Part shown: positions 17,958 to 26,521 of the stretch, one piece after another
How the letters are laid out: each line of letters starts with the position of its first letter
Numbering within the stretch: position 1 is the stretch's first letter
Source of the DNA: Alloprevotella sp.
GTDB taxonomy: Bacteria > Bacteroidota > Bacteroidia > Bacteroidales > Bacteroidaceae
Direction: 5' to 3'
Assembly (NCBI GenBank): GCA_017476545.1
Contig: JAFUZP010000023.1
Location: forward strand, 1 to 64,000
DNA: 64,000 bases
Notes under the pieces: model-generated
Databases searched by the model: none
What the model saw: only the letters and a program-made list of their open reading frames with translations
What the model was told of the DNA's origin: nothing
Program-made: the position numbers and the translations under genes

Positions 17958-18124
17958 AGGAAGAAGCAAGGCCGGTTCAGGCCTCCGGGAGTGTCGCTCC
18001 ATCCGCCTTGCATTGCTGGATCAGATTTCTTTGATGTCAAAGTTGTGGACAAAAAAGGCACGCTGCACGGCGGGTTTTCCCGATGTAGTCAGGCACGGAC
18101 ACTATGGGTAGGGGCTTGCTTGGC

Positions 18125-18334
18125 TCAACGGCTGCGGCGTATATGGCGCAGGTAGGTCTCGTTGTCCGGGGTACCAGCCGCCAAGAGGAGGATGAAGAAG
18201 GACACGGCGGCGGTCAGACCGGCCCAGATGAGGTTTCCGTACCAACTCGCAAACGTGCTGATGACGAATGTCGCGAAGGAAACGGCGAACGTCAGTAGGG
18301 ACAATGTGGCGGCAATGCGGCGGATGCGTTTCAT
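18125..18334 (-). CDS. Small two-helix membrane protein
   Basis: 69 residues from the ATG at 18334 (MKRIRRIAATLSLLTF), with two hydrophobic segments (about 8-26 and 33-52) and a basic C-terminus. Unrecognised; it could be a conserved small inner-membrane protein. It lies 53 bp after queA on the same strand. The frame is open further upstream, but the extra segment is Pro-rich and overlaps the end of queA. Confidence 0.45.
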   Translation of the reverse strand: MKRIRRIAATLSLLTFAVSFATFVISTFASWYGNLIWAGLTAAVSFFILLLAAGTPDNETYLRHIRRSR

Positions 18335-18387
18335 TCGGGGCGGAGGTTGGGAGGGGGGCGGGGCGGTTAGGAAGAACGGAGGCCGCC

Positions 18388-19611
18388 TCACCTCTCCAGT
18401 AGCGATGAGTCGCCGTAGCTTAGGAAGCGGAAATCGTGGTTGAGGGCGTAGTCATAGATTTCGCGCCAGTGTCCGTCGGTGAAGGCGGATACGAGGAGCA
18501 GCAGCGTGGACTTGGGCTGGTGGAAGTTGGTGACCAAGGAGCGCACGATGCGGAACGTGTAGCCCGGTGCGATGAGGATCTGCGTCGTTGCGTGCAGGGC
18601 CGGGAGGGCGTTGCGCTCAAGGTAGTCTGACAGTGCGGCCAGTGCCTCGGTGGTGGAAAGTTCGGCGGGAACTTCGTAAGGTAACCATTGTGGCACGTGC
18701 AGCTCCGAGGGCGGCAGCTCCGGGTTGCGGCTGACGAGGAGGCCGAGCCAGTATAGGCTCTCTAGCGTGCGGACGCTCGTTGTGCCGACGGCGATGCACG
18801 TGCCGCCATGGTCCAGGAGGCGTTGTAGTGTGGAGCGACGCACGCTGAACCATTCGGCATGCATGGCATGATCCGCGATTTTCTCGCTTTTCACGGGCTT
18901 GAATGTGCCGGCTCCGACGTGCAGTGTCACCTCTTCCCGCTCAATTCCCCGCTGGGTGAGCGATTCAAGTACGGCGGGCGTGAAGTGCAACCCCGCAGTG
19001 GGTGCGGCTACCGAGCCGTCCACCTTTGAATAAACCGTCTGGTAAGTTTGCAGGTCGCGTGCTTCTGTGGCGCGGTTCAGGTAGGGTGGGATAGGCAGTT
19101 CCCCTGTGGCTTCGAGCACTTCGGCGAAGGTTATGCCGTCATCGCCCCAGTCGAAGGAAATCTCAAAGCCGCTTCCGTTGGCCGCGCCGCGTATGGCACG
19201 TAAGGCGAGGGTGCGGCCGCCAACGCTTATTTCCCGTTCCAGCGCGCCCTCTTTCCACTTTTTTGAATTGCCCACGAGGCATATCCACGTGACGCACCCG
19301 CCCGTTGCGAACGACTGCTGGTAGTCTGCCGGCGTGTGGGGTTCAAGGCAAAACACTTCTATCAGTCCGCCCGTGGCCTTGCGGAAGTGCAGGCGGGCGT
19401 AGATGACGCGCGTGTTGTTGAAGACCATCAGGTCGCCGGGCCGCAAAAGTCCCGGCAGTCGGTCAAATGTTCCCTCCGAGATGCGCCCTCCGCTGTAATG
19501 GAGCAGTTTTGATTTGTCCCGCTCCGGGAGCGGGTATTTGGCGATGCGTTCGTCCGGGAGGTCGTAGGCGAAATTACTGATGCGGAGGTGTTTCGTGTCT
19601 TCCATAGTCAT
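18388..19611 (-). CDS. queA: S-adenosylmethionine:tRNA ribosyltransferase-isomerase
   Basis: 407 residues. Transfers the ribosyl moiety of AdoMet to 7-aminomethyl-7-deazaguanine in tRNA, forming epoxyqueuosine on the queuosine pathway. Family motifs are present: FAYDLPDERIAKYPL and RDKSKLL at the N-terminus, DLMVFNNTRV, PPYLNR, YQTVYSKVDGSVAAPTAGLH, LHVGAGTFKPV, VGTTSVRTLES and TNFHQPKSTLLLLVSAF. It is somewhat longer than the E. coli enzyme (about 356) because of inserts around 90-150 and 290-310. Other queuosine genes are not in the window. Confidence 0.95.
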   Translation of the reverse strand: MTMEDTKHLRISNFAYDLPDERIAKYPLPERDKSKLLHYSGGRISEGTFDRLPGLLRPGDLMVFNNTRVIYARLHFRKATGGLIEVFCLEPHTPADYQQSFATGGCVTWICLVGNSKKWKEGALEREISVGGRTLALRAIRGAANGSGFEISFDWGDDGITFAEVLEATGELPIPPYLNRATEARDLQTYQTVYSKVDGSVAAPTAGLHFTPAVLESLTQRGIEREEVTLHVGAGTFKPVKSEKIADHAMHAEWFSVRRSTLQRLLDHGGTCIAVGTTSVRTLESLYWLGLLVSRNPELPPSELHVPQWLPYEVPAELSTTEALAALSDYLERNALPALHATTQILIAPGYTFRIVRSLVTNFHQPKSTLLLLVSAFTDGHWREIYDYALNHDFRFLSYGDSSLLER

Positions 19612-19636
19612 GCGGGAAAAAAAGGCTCGGTGGGGG

Positions 19637-20044
19637 TCATTCTTCCACCCACTCTATGCGTAGGGAGTTCTCGGCGGCTTTCTGCCCACCGATGAGTACG
19701 TCGTAACGGACTTCGATGTAACCGCTGTCTGTCGCGGTATCGGTGCGTAGCTCATGGGTGCGTAGCGACATGTGTACCGGGCCGACGGCAGTGCGGTAGT
19801 AGGCGTTCGCTTTGCGCCCGACCTCGAAGTGCATCTTCGCGTGCGTATTGCCGGTGCGACGTAGGTGTACGGTGTCCCGCTCTATCAGCAGCAGTGCGCT
19901 GCCGTTGTTGTCGGGTTCGGCATAGCGGAACAGGTGGCGGTCGGAAACTTGCTGCCATGTCCCGTGGCATTTGCTGCGTACTTCCTCTTCCCTACCTTCC
20001 GTCTTGGAAACCAATCGTGTGCGGATCTCTACATGCTTCGTCAT
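19637..20044 (-). CDS. DUF1934-like calycin-fold protein
   Basis: 135 residues starting at the ATG at 20044; a TTG three codons upstream is possible but less likely. The pattern of alternating beta strands (NGSALLLIERDTVHLRRTG, YYRTAVGPVHMSLRTHEL, GYIEVRYDVLIGG) resembles DUF1934/YwiB proteins, small beta-barrel proteins of unknown function. No signal peptide, so probably cytoplasmic. It lies 13 bp after the C10 protease gene and 25 bp before queA, so it is probably in one operon with both. Confidence 0.6.
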   Translation of the reverse strand: MTKHVEIRTRLVSKTEGREEEVRSKCHGTWQQVSDRHLFRYAEPDNNGSALLLIERDTVHLRRTGNTHAKMHFEVGRKANAYYRTAVGPVHMSLRTHELRTDTATDSGYIEVRYDVLIGGQKAAENSLRIEWVEE

Positions 20045-20057
20045 GGGGTGCAATTCT

Positions 20058-21965
20058 TTATTTTAGGAGATATTTTTTCTTGTCGCGGATGAAGATTCCT
20101 TTGTCCGGCCTGCCGCTCGCGCGTCGCCCGTCAAGGCCGAACCACGGACCCTGCACTTCCGCGCTTTCAACGCGTCCGATACCTTCCGGTGAGGGCAGGC
20201 GGAACCGCAGTGACCGCTGTATCGTCCATGGGCAACGCACGTTCAGTTCGTAAAGCGTGCCGTGGTTAAGTCCCCGGAAGCGTACCGTGTCGTGCAGCTT
20301 TTCCCCTGGTTCGAGGTACAGGTAGCGTGCGTGACTGATGGCGTCGGCGGCCTCCCCTTCGACGGGAAGCAGCTCATAGGTGACGATACGCCCGGCCCGG
20401 GCTCCTGCGGTGTGTGCGATGTCAATTGCTATCTCTGCCGTGTCTTCAGCGGGAAAGGCGAGCTGTGGCTCCGAAAAGGCCAGTTCGGACGAGTGGAAGG
20501 GGCTTATGCTGACCTGCCCCAGCGTCTGGTAGTGCACATCGTCGGCTGATAACCGCAAAATGCGCTCTCCGTCTTCATCAAAGCGGAGATGCACCGTCAC
20601 GGTTCGGCTTTCGCCGGCGGCGAGCGTCACGCTGGTGAGTGCCACGTAGTCGCCTTGCTGCAAATAGGCCGTGTCTGCGGGTAAATTAGTGAAGAGTTCG
20701 ATGGGCGTGGTGAGGGGATAGTCGGCCGTGTTGCGCAGGGTGAGCGTCATCGGCGTATAGGCTGTCTTCATCGGCGCGGCGTTGATGCTCCATGCCTCGG
20801 CGATGATTTCTTCGCCAGTGCGCGCCAGTGTGTCGGGATGCCCGGGGTCGGCCACCTCGTCCGGGTGGATGAAGATGGCTTCCTGGTTGCAGAAGAAGCC
20901 GTTTTCTGCGCCGTAGTCCGTCCTGTCGTAGGGTGGCTCGCCCGTATAGAGCACGTCAATGTCGAAATAGCCGTCGTAACTGCCGCCGTACCCCCAGTTC
21001 ACATGGAAGAGCCCCGCGCTGTCGTAGCCGTCAAGGACGAAGGCGTGTCCGCTGAGGCGCATGTTGTTTCCCGCGTAGTACACGGGGCGGCGCGCCGAAA
21101 GTTCCCTGCGGAGCATCTGGGGCCATTCCGCTGGCGCGTACTTGTAGCTGTCGGCGAAAAAGACGTAGCCCAAGCCGAACGCGGTGCGGAGCGGCTCAAT
21201 ACAGCGGCGGCTGACGGCACCGCTTGACCCTAGCCCCCAGTTCATGTGGGCCGCTATCCCGAGCCAGTAACTCAGCCGTGCGACAGCGTCCACCTCGGTA
21301 TCGGAGTAGGCCGTGCCCCGGTAATTGTCCCGTATGAGGCGGGTGTCCACGCTGTTACCGGGCAGGACATCGGGTATCTCATACCTGTCCGTCGTCCATC
21401 CGTGCAGCGTGTCTTGCAGCACATACTCGCGCCGGTAGTAAGTGAGTACCTGTTCCAGCGCGGTTGCCACGCAGCCTACGATGGCGCGCTCCGTGCTGTA
21501 CGTGTTGTCGTCCTGTAGGATAAAGGGACAGCAGGCGTTGTAAGGGCTGTATTGGTCGCGGATAGTCGTCAGAAGCGGGGCGACGGGCGTGAATTCCTCC
21601 TGGGTGCGTGCTACTTTCCCCGTGGGCTGGGCGAACCGCAGCCTGCGGTCGTATTCCTGCAAAAGGGCCTGCATGGCTGGCGGTACAGTGTCCGCGCTGC
21701 CTTCGCCGTAGGCCAGCACTTCCGGCAGCCGGTCGTCGGCAGCGAGGAGCACGAAAGTTCCTTTTCCGGCAGTGTAGAGGTAGGTGGCGTCGGTACGGTG
21801 TGCAAGTCGTGGCACGCCGACGGCCTTTAGGGTGTTGGTGCGGGATAGGAAGCTTGCGGCCCGCCGGGCGGCCACAGTTTCATCTATGGGTTCCGCCCAG
21901 GCTCCGGCGGTGGCGAGCAGGAGTAGCAGCGGTAATAGCTGTTTCAGGGTGGGGTATCTTCTCAT
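20058..21965 (-). CDS. C10 family cysteine protease (streptopain/interpain-like)
   Basis: 635 residues from the ATG at 21965, which overlaps the cls stop by ATGA. Signal peptide about 1-24 (ending GAWA), then a propeptide-like region to about 125. The papain-like C10 catalytic domain (about 126-345) has catalytic Cys165 in VGCVATALEQ and His307 in SGHAFVLDGYD, followed by VNWGYGGSYDGYF. C-terminal Ig-like beta domains follow. The last 28 residues (LDGRR..G...KGIFI) align without gaps with the tail of the hexosaminidase-sialidase, suggesting the same export or anchoring route. It probably degrades host proteins outside the cell. Confidence 0.92.
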   Translation of the reverse strand: MRRYPTLKQLLPLLLLLATAGAWAEPIDETVAARRAASFLSRTNTLKAVGVPRLAHRTDATYLYTAGKGTFVLLAADDRLPEVLAYGEGSADTVPPAMQALLQEYDRRLRFAQPTGKVARTQEEFTPVAPLLTTIRDQYSPYNACCPFILQDDNTYSTERAIVGCVATALEQVLTYYRREYVLQDTLHGWTTDRYEIPDVLPGNSVDTRLIRDNYRGTAYSDTEVDAVARLSYWLGIAAHMNWGLGSSGAVSRRCIEPLRTAFGLGYVFFADSYKYAPAEWPQMLRRELSARRPVYYAGNNMRLSGHAFVLDGYDSAGLFHVNWGYGGSYDGYFDIDVLYTGEPPYDRTDYGAENGFFCNQEAIFIHPDEVADPGHPDTLARTGEEIIAEAWSINAAPMKTAYTPMTLTLRNTADYPLTTPIELFTNLPADTAYLQQGDYVALTSVTLAAGESRTVTVHLRFDEDGERILRLSADDVHYQTLGQVSISPFHSSELAFSEPQLAFPAEDTAEIAIDIAHTAGARAGRIVTYELLPVEGEAADAISHARYLYLEPGEKLHDTVRFRGLNHGTLYELNVRCPWTIQRSLRFRLPSPEGIGRVESAEVQGPWFGLDGRRASGRPDKGIFIRDKKKYLLK

Positions 21966-23383
21966 AACAGCGGGGATAATATGCGGGTATGCGACTCTAG
22001 GAATTTGCGCCACGTGGGACGTTTCCGCCATTCCCCCAACTTGATTTCGCGGGAGTGGCGCATGTCTTCGCTGATAACGGCCTTTACGTCAGCCGCCATG
22101 CTCGTCCCATAAATGAATGCGTTAGCCTCAAAGTTGTTTTCAAAGCTGCGGAAGTCCATGTTAGTGCTTCCGACAGAACAGCAGTCGTCATCCATCACGA
22201 TGGTCTTGGCGTGCATGAAGCCTTCCTCGTAGAGATAGACACGGATGCCTGCCCGCAGGACATCGTCGAAGTAACTCTCGTTTGCCCAGCGCAGCCAGAA
22301 CGCGTCAGGCTTGAGTGGCAGTACGAGGCGCACGTCCACCCCCGACATTGCCGCCGTCTGGAGTGCCTGGAGAACAGGCTCTGTCGGCATGAAGTAAGGA
22401 GTTTCTATGTAGAGGTACTTACGCGCGTTCTGTGCCATCCATGTGACGGAGTACATAATCTCGGGGAAGCGGGATATGGGGCTGGAGGCCACGATTTGGA
22501 GCAGGTGGCCACTCTCCGCCGGGCTCGTTTCGTGGAAGTATCGGCGCTCAGTGCGCAGCCGCCCTGTCGCGAAATACCAGTTGCTGAGGAAGAGGTGCTG
22601 GAGCCCCGCTGCGCCGTTCCCTTCCACGCGCAGTTGCATGTCGCGCCAGTTGTTGTCGCGTCGTGTGACGTAGCGCAGGGCAATGTTCATCCCGCCGATA
22701 TAGCCGCATCGGCCGTCGATGACGCATATTTTCTGGTGGTTACGGTAGTTTGCGCGCCGTGTCAGGCTCGGGAACCGCACGGGCAGGAATGCGCCGACCA
22801 GGATGCCGCACCGCTCCATGCTGGCAAAGAAGGCGTTGGGCACGTTCCAACAGCCCACATCGTCATAGAGCACGCGTACTTCCACCCCCTCCCGTGCGCG
22901 GTCGGCCAGCGCGTCGCGCAAGAGCCTGCCCACGGCATCGTCCTCAAATATGTACATCTCGATGTGTATGTGGCGTTTCGCGGCGTAGATGTCGCGTAGC
23001 AGGGCTTGCAGGAAGGCGCGTCCGTCGGACAGCAGGCGGAGTTCGTTGCCCGAGGTGAATACGGCGTGCGCGCGTGTCTCTTGCAGCCGGATGAGCTGGG
23101 CGTACTTTTCCGGGCGGCTTCCGACGGGTTGCGGACCGATGGCACTGCGCATACGTTGCGTGATGCGCCGGTAGTTCTTCCGGTTGAGGAGGTGCTTGCG
23201 CCGTTCGTCCTGCCCGAAGAAGTAGAAGAACACCCATCCGATGACCGGCAGACCTATGAGAACGATGAGCCACGCGATGGTCTTTGCGGGCTGCCTATTC
23301 TCTAAGACAACGACCACCGCCGTGCTGGCAATCAGCACGACATAGGCGAAGAGCCCCAGCCAGAAGAGGACGGACGTAATCAT
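21962..23383 (-). CDS. cls: Cardiolipin synthase
   Basis: 473 residues from the ATG at 23383 (MITSVLFWLG); an upstream TTG is possible. Two N-terminal membrane helices (about 4-24 and 33-53, the latter with PVIGWVFFYFFGQ) precede two phospholipase D domains with HxKxxxxD motifs: HQKICVIDGRCGYIGG and HAKTIVMDDDCCSVGS. It condenses two phosphatidylglycerols into cardiolipin at the inner membrane. First gene of the minus-strand unit cls-C10 protease-DUF1934-queA. Confidence 0.95.
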   Translation of the reverse strand: MITSVLFWLGLFAYVVLIASTAVVVVLENRQPAKTIAWLIVLIGLPVIGWVFFYFFGQDERRKHLLNRKNYRRITQRMRSAIGPQPVGSRPEKYAQLIRLQETRAHAVFTSGNELRLLSDGRAFLQALLRDIYAAKRHIHIEMYIFEDDAVGRLLRDALADRAREGVEVRVLYDDVGCWNVPNAFFASMERCGILVGAFLPVRFPSLTRRANYRNHQKICVIDGRCGYIGGMNIALRYVTRRDNNWRDMQLRVEGNGAAGLQHLFLSNWYFATGRLRTERRYFHETSPAESGHLLQIVASSPISRFPEIMYSVTWMAQNARKYLYIETPYFMPTEPVLQALQTAAMSGVDVRLVLPLKPDAFWLRWANESYFDDVLRAGIRVYLYEEGFMHAKTIVMDDDCCSVGSTNMDFRSFENNFEANAFIYGTSMAADVKAVISEDMRHSREIKLGEWRKRPTWRKFLESHTRILSPLL

Positions 23384-23471
23384 GGGGTGTTGGTGACGGC
23401 TATCGCGCGCGTCTGTTTGCAAAACTATGAAATATAAACGGAAGTGGTGCGCGCGTCCGTGTTAAAAAACG

Positions 23472-23479
23472 CAAAGATA
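23472..23479 (-). promoter_or_regulatory. -7 promoter box upstream of cls
   Basis: Minus-strand TATCTTTG, a full -7 match, 89 bp upstream of the cls ATG. A second candidate, TAGTTTTG, lies at about 23420-23427. Neither has a perfect -33 TTTG. Bases 23480-23639 show nothing else. Confidence 0.5.
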
Positions 23480-23639
23480 GATGCGCTTTTCCGGCGTGTC
23501 AGCAGCGGCAGGCGGCGGAGGGCGCATAAGGAAAGGGTAGGGGAGCGTGCGGCAATCTTGACATCGCGGAGTCTTCTTCCAGCGGTGCAGGGCGGATAGA
23601 ACAGCACTCCCAGAGACCTGCCCCGGCCTTGTATTCGCT

Positions 23640-23888
23640 TAATCCGGGGGATACTTTTCACTACCCCCAGGGGTAGTTTTTCCTATCCCGGCACTTAGTT
23701 CCGCCCGGGCCATGCCCTAAATCCGACCTGAGGCATACGCTTTCGCCCCGAAATCGGACAAAATGGACACTATCGCCCCGGAAATGCGACAAAACGGATG
23801 GTAAAATATTTCCAATTCAGGCGGGCGGCTGCTTCCGTGGGGCTGAACAGACGATTTACACCACCTCAAAAAGTCAAGAATATTGACA
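23640..23888 (-). repeat. ~249-bp non-coding repeat element, copy B
   Basis: Inverted partner of 17709-17957, 5.7 kb away. Read on the minus strand it starts at 23888 and ends in two 22-bp-spaced dyads, TACCCCTGGGGGTA (23662-23675) and TATCCCCCGGATTA (23640-23653). Against copy A the first dyad has changed on both arms together (AACCC/GGTT to TACCCC/GGGGTA), so symmetry is kept although the bases differ. It abuts the 3' end of the helicase gene (stop at 23899). Confidence 0.85.
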
Positions 23889-23898
23889 TCCGGGATTA

Positions 23899-25341
23899 CT
23901 AGCCCTGCCTTTGTTCCTTTGGCCAGTTCACCAAGAAGAGCCTGCCCGTAGTGCGCGTGAAGGCCGTGTAGAGCCACCGCAGGTAGGGGATACCACCTTG
24001 CTCCGGCGGGACGAAGCCCTGGTCCACGAATACGCGTGCCCATTGTCCGCCTTGTGCCTTGTGGCAGGTAACCGCGTAGGCGTATTTAAGCTGCACGGCG
24101 TTGTAGTAAGGGTCTTGTCGCAGGGCTTTCATGCGTTCCGGCTTGGTGGGTATGTGGGCATAATCCTGCAAGACGCTTTCGTAGAGCCGCTGGCTTTCCT
24201 CCTTTGTCAGCGATGGGGATTCGGAGGTGAGCGTGTCAAGCAGCACGCGGCAGTCCAGCTCGTAGCCGTCATAGTCCGGGAAGCGCAGCGTAGCGTCGGC
24301 GAAGTGGAAGCCGTAGGCCTCTTGGAAGTTGCGTATGGCGGCAACCTCCGCCGTATCACCGTTCGCGATGAAGTCAAAAGGCGGCTTACTGCCTTCCTCC
24401 TGCCGCGCCTGGTGTTCCGTCCAGTGGTAGTTATTCTTCACGGCCATGACGAGGTCGCCGCGCGTGAGCGTGTCTTCGCGGTCGAAGATGCGTGCGCGAA
24501 TTCCGGCGTTGTAGATATTGGCGCGTTTGTTTGAGCGTGTGACGACGATGGTGTCCTGCGTCCCGAAGTCCTGATAGGCGCTGACGAGTGCCTCTACCAG
24601 CTCAGAGCCGGGTACGAAGCTCACTTCGCCGTCCTCGGCCCCTTCGATAGTCGGCAGTTCCGCACTACCTGCGGCGATGAGGTCGCGGAGGCGCGTGGCG
24701 GCGGTGAGTACGTCCGAGCCGCGCGACTGCCGTACCACTTCCGTCAGGTCGGCCTCCCCGACGTGCAGCCCGTAGGTGCGTAACACATCGGCGCATAGGG
24801 CAGGGCTTTCTTCCTCGCCTACGGGGGGGAGCTGGGCGGTGTCGCCAACGAAAAGGACGCGGCAACCATCGGCACTGTAGGCATAGTGTACGAGGTCGTC
24901 AAGCAACAGTCCCGTCCCGAAAATGCTCGTGCCACTGCCTTGGTTGGCTAGCATGGAGGCTTCGTCCACGATGAAGAGCGTGCGCGGGAACTTGTTGTAG
25001 TCAAGCGAGAAGCGTGTGCCTTCGCCTTGGAACGCCTGTTGGCGGTAAATCATCTTATGTATGGTGAAGGCCGCAGTGCCCGCATGGTTGGAAAAAACCT
25101 TTGCGGCGCGCCCGGTCGGGGCTAGGAGTACAACGTTACGCTCCAGCTTCCGCATGACACGCACCAGTGCCCCGACGAGGCTTGTCTTACCTGTTCCCGC
25201 ATAGCCGCGCAGGATGAAAGCCTGCATGGGATTCGGGTCGGTCAGGAATAGCCCTAGCCGCTGTGCCGCCACAGCCTGTGACGGCGTGAAGGGATGCTCG
25301 AATTCAAGGGCGATCTGCGCGGCGAAGGCTTCGTGTATCAC
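23899..25341 (-). CDS. RecD-like/AAA_30 superfamily 1 helicase
   Basis: 480 residues. P-loop GYAGTGKTS (Walker A), FIVDEASM (Walker B), FVGDTAQLPPVGEEESP (motif III) and the C-terminal UvrD_C_2 motif AVTCHKAQGGQW followed by YTAFTRTTGRLFLV (motif VI). It is the short stand-alone RecD/Pif1-type helicase common in Bacteroidales, lacking the N-terminal domain of long RecD2. It likely unwinds DNA 5' to 3' during repair or replication restart. RecB and RecC genes are not nearby. Confidence 0.88.
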   Translation of the reverse strand: MIHEAFAAQIALEFEHPFTPSQAVAAQRLGLFLTDPNPMQAFILRGYAGTGKTSLVGALVRVMRKLERNVVLLAPTGRAAKVFSNHAGTAAFTIHKMIYRQQAFQGEGTRFSLDYNKFPRTLFIVDEASMLANQGSGTSIFGTGLLLDDLVHYAYSADGCRVLFVGDTAQLPPVGEEESPALCADVLRTYGLHVGEADLTEVVRQSRGSDVLTAATRLRDLIAAGSAELPTIEGAEDGEVSFVPGSELVEALVSAYQDFGTQDTIVVTRSNKRANIYNAGIRARIFDREDTLTRGDLVMAVKNNYHWTEHQARQEEGSKPPFDFIANGDTAEVAAIRNFQEAYGFHFADATLRFPDYDGYELDCRVLLDTLTSESPSLTKEESQRLYESVLQDYAHIPTKPERMKALRQDPYYNAVQLKYAYAVTCHKAQGGQWARVFVDQGFVPPEQGGIPYLRWLYTAFTRTTGRLFLVNWPKEQRQG

Positions 25342-25372
25342 GGCGGGAAAGGGTTATGGCGTGCGCCCAGGG

Positions 25373-26521
25373 CTAGAACAGGCAGAGGAGTGCGTATCCC
25401 CAATGCGCCACTACGGCGGCCGCAATGCCGCCGATGGTGTGCGACAGGATGGCTTTGGGTGTCAGTTCGCGGTAGCCCAGTGAGTCGAGCATCGCCGTGT
25501 GTGTGCTCAGAAAGCCGCTCCAGCACATTCCGATGGCGGTGAAAACGGCAATAGCGTTGCCGTCCACCCACCCGTGGGCGGCAAAGTTGGGCACAAGGCC
25601 GAGTGCCGCGCCGACAGCACCGAGGGCGGTAATCGGGAAGGCGACTTGGTGGGGGTCGGTGAAGCCGAAAAGCCAACGGAAGAGCCAGTCAATTTTTTCT
25701 GCCAGGAAGGGAAGCGCTTGTGTCCCCTCGTAAGCGCCGCCTGTGTACGTGCCGTCGGCACTCGGACCGAAGGTGAGCATCATCACCAGCGTAGAGATAA
25801 TCAGTACGCCGGGGATGATGGCGAGGCCTATGTCCACGCCTTCGCGTCCGCCGTCCAGCAGGGAGTTGAGAATACGCACAAAGAGCGATTTCTGTTCCCC
25901 TTCCTCCACTTTCTTGACAAGCGTATCCTGGCTCCGCTCACTTATGGCGGCACTTTCCTCTGCGTAGTGCGGGAAGGACTTCAGGATGAAGCGTTGCATC
26001 AGCCGGGTGGATACGATACTGCCGCAGAACGCCCCGAAAAGACCGATTAGCGGGGCGGCGAAGTAGCCCTGCCCCACCATGAAGATAATCACAATCAGGC
26101 CCATACCGAACGCTGTCCCGAAGTTTGTGAGCGAGATAAACTGGTATTTTTTGAAGTAACCGCTGAACCGCTTGTCGCGGGAGAGTGTGATAATGGCCGG
26201 ATTGTCCGAGAGAAATGTCATTACCGCGCCGAGCGAGGCCACGCCGGGCAGGTTGAAGAGCGGCTTCATCAGCGGTCGCAGCAGCTTTTCCAGCAGATCG
26301 ACAACGCCGAACTCGACGAAAATCTTCCCTATCGCGCCCGTCAGGACGCAGATGGCCATAAGGTAGAAGCACGTGTTGAGCAGTAAGTCGTGCGCCGTGT
26401 GCATGACAGTGTTGAGCATCGGGGCGGCTCCCATTTTCATCCCCATATAGGAGAAGAGGCCGACCACTACTGCGAGGCATACGATGCCTGGGGGTATGGC
26501 GTTCCAAAGGCGTTTAATCAT
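25373..26521 (-). CDS. Nucleoside recognition (Gate) domain membrane protein
   Basis: 382 residues, about eight to ten membrane helices. It contains two Gate-type segments typical of nucleoside transporters and SpmA/SpmB proteins: GAVMTFLSDNPAIITLSRDK and the later ALGAVGAALGLVPNF. The substrate is unknown; some relatives carry nucleosides or purines. The start overlaps the 3' end of the porin gene by 8 bp, so an outer-membrane porin and an inner-membrane permease are co-translated, which suggests a shared solute. Confidence 0.75.
   Translation of the reverse strand: MIKRLWNAIPPGIVCLAVVVGLFSYMGMKMGAAPMLNTVMHTAHDLLLNTCFYLMAICVLTGAIGKIFVEFGVVDLLEKLLRPLMKPLFNLPGVASLGAVMTFLSDNPAIITLSRDKRFSGYFKKYQFISLTNFGTAFGMGLIVIIFMVGQGYFAAPLIGLFGAFCGSIVSTRLMQRFILKSFPHYAEESAAISERSQDTLVKKVEEGEQKSLFVRILNSLLDGGREGVDIGLAIIPGVLIISTLVMMLTFGPSADGTYTGGAYEGTQALPFLAEKIDWLFRWLFGFTDPHQVAFPITALGAVGAALGLVPNFAAHGWVDGNAIAVFTAIGMCWSGFLSTHTAMLDSLGYRELTPKAILSHTIGGIAAAVVAHWGYALLCLF

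Noticed and set aside
17958-18124. A gene in the gap between repeat copy A and the small membrane protein gene
   Set aside because: No frame with a plausible start and composition was found; it appears to be non-coding.
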